Positions 34,737 to 35,276 of a stretch of DNA of 35,276 bases are shown piece after piece. The translations under genes and the position numbers were made by a program. The DNA is from Duganella phyllosphaerae (GTDB taxonomy: Bacteria; Pseudomonadota; Gammaproteobacteria; Burkholderiales; Burkholderiaceae_D), in the NCBI RefSeq assembly GCF_001758785.1, contig NZ_LROM01000103.1:1-35276 (forward strand), read 5' to 3'. Under the pieces are notes generated by a model. That model saw only the letters and a program-made list of their open reading frames with translations, ran no database searches and was not told the origin of the DNA. Within the stretch, counting starts at the first letter, position 1; each line of letters begins with the position of its first letter.

Positions 34737-35276
34737 TCTCCGAGCGTTTCGCCCGGCTGCTGGCCGCCGGCCGCCCCGAGCTGAACCGCCGCGTGGCCGA
34801 GGCGCGGCGCCGCCATACCGGGTTCGATACCGCAGCGTTTGGCGACTTCCTGGCCATGGCTGCCGATCCGGTGGTCTGTGCGGCCGATGCGCATGCGCCC
34901 GAGCGTGCTGGTGGCGTGGCGATGGCGGCGTTCGATGCGGCCTTGGCGCTGGTCGCGCAGGGGCACGGTGGTAACGGCATGGTCGCTACCGTGTGGCGCG
35001 AGCTGGTACCGCAGTATGTTGCGCTGCTGTGCGTGCAGCCGGCGGCGGTACTCGGCATGCTGACCAATGCAGCCTTGCACGTGCAGCGCCAGCGCGGTGC
35101 GCGCGTGGCGCAGTGGCAGGCCATCATGGCGCAGCTGGCGCCCATGATCGGGAACGCCGCGCAGCAGATGCCGCACGCTGGCGAGGTCAGTCATCTGGCC
35201 GCTGTGGGGCAGATCGCCGCCTGGCGCGCCGGCATGGCGCACTTTCGGCAGGGCGCCATCGCGGCGGCCGATGTGC
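34733..35276 (+). CDS. Unrecognised partner of the MoxR ATPase, 3' end cut by window edge
   Basis: 181 codons are visible from the ATG at 34733, which overlaps the MoxR stop. The visible part is Ala-rich and helical (RFARLLAAGRPELNRRVAEARRRHTGFDTAAF; LVPQYVALLCVQPAAVLGMLTNAALHVQRQRGARVAQWQ in short blocks) with no signal peptide or membrane segment. I see no vWA metal site in this part. GMLTNAALHVQRQRG recalls helical adaptor proteins encoded next to MoxR genes, but I cannot assign a family. The role of partner to the ATPase is inferred from translational coupling. Confidence 0.75.
   Translation, partial: MISERFARLLAAGRPELNRRVAEARRRHTGFDTAAFGDFLAMAADPVVCAADAHAPERAGGVAMAAFDAALALVAQGHGGNGMVATVWRELVPQYVALLCVQPAAVLGMLTNAALHVQRQRGARVAQWQAIMAQLAPMIGNAAQQMPHAGEVSHLAAVGQIAAWRAGMAHFRQGAIAAADV

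Overview
The window looks like chromosome from a betaproteobacterium of the Oxalobacteraceae type (Massilia, Duganella or Janthinobacterium relatives). This rests on the GC-rich codon use, the isc operon order, an ilvBNC block followed by pssA, PEP-CTERM and DUF3619/DUF3106 proteins, and the rpsO-pnp pair. That placement is inference from gene content; no search was run. There are 36 protein genes, two of them cut by the window edges. I saw no rRNA, tRNA or CRISPR array and no complete insertion sequence.

Layout. 1-4751 (minus strand): a siderophore operon of NIS synthetase, MFS transporter and a second NIS synthetase that runs off the left edge. The genes are joined by two ATGA overlaps and preceded by a good sigma-70 promoter with a Fur-like box beside its -35. 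4947-7095 (plus): a glucoamylase-like/GH144-like protein and a uracil-DNA-glycosylase-like protein whose catalytic Asp position is Gly. 7145-12791: iscR-iscS-iscU-iscA-hscB-hscA-fdx, led by a strong match to an IscR type 1 site and interrupted by a palindromic repeat between hscA and fdx. 12793-15496: an SAM-dependent methyltransferase, low-specificity threonine aldolase, and an S4-domain pseudouridine-synthase-like protein with an altered catalytic motif.

15512-19556 (minus): a PEP-CTERM protein, a small membrane protein, and a tightly overlapped set of ECF sigma factor, DUF3619, DUF3106 and RDD genes. 20021-26063 (plus): ilvB-ilvN-ilvC (first two shared steps of isoleucine and valine synthesis), two tandem SIMPL-domain periplasmic proteins, and pssA. 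26123-30254 (mostly minus): accessory envelope genes, namely a Ser/Gly/Thr-rich secreted protein, a NIPSNAP protein, a TonB_C-Sel1-TonB_C protein, an outer-membrane barrel and a BamE-like lipoprotein, with a 103-bp inverted-repeat element. 30420-33055: rpsO and pnp with structured leaders. 33144-35276: a MoxR-type AAA+ ATPase translationally coupled to an unrecognised partner that runs off the right edge.

How they work together: the siderophore operon and the isc operon are the two iron-linked blocks, one for iron capture and one for Fe-S assembly, each with its own recognisable operator. The ECF sigma operon and the rpsO-pnp leaders are likely regulatory units. The most open-ended locus is the MoxR pair at the right edge. 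It resembles the start of a MoxR multi-component NTPase system, but the deciding genes lie outside this window.
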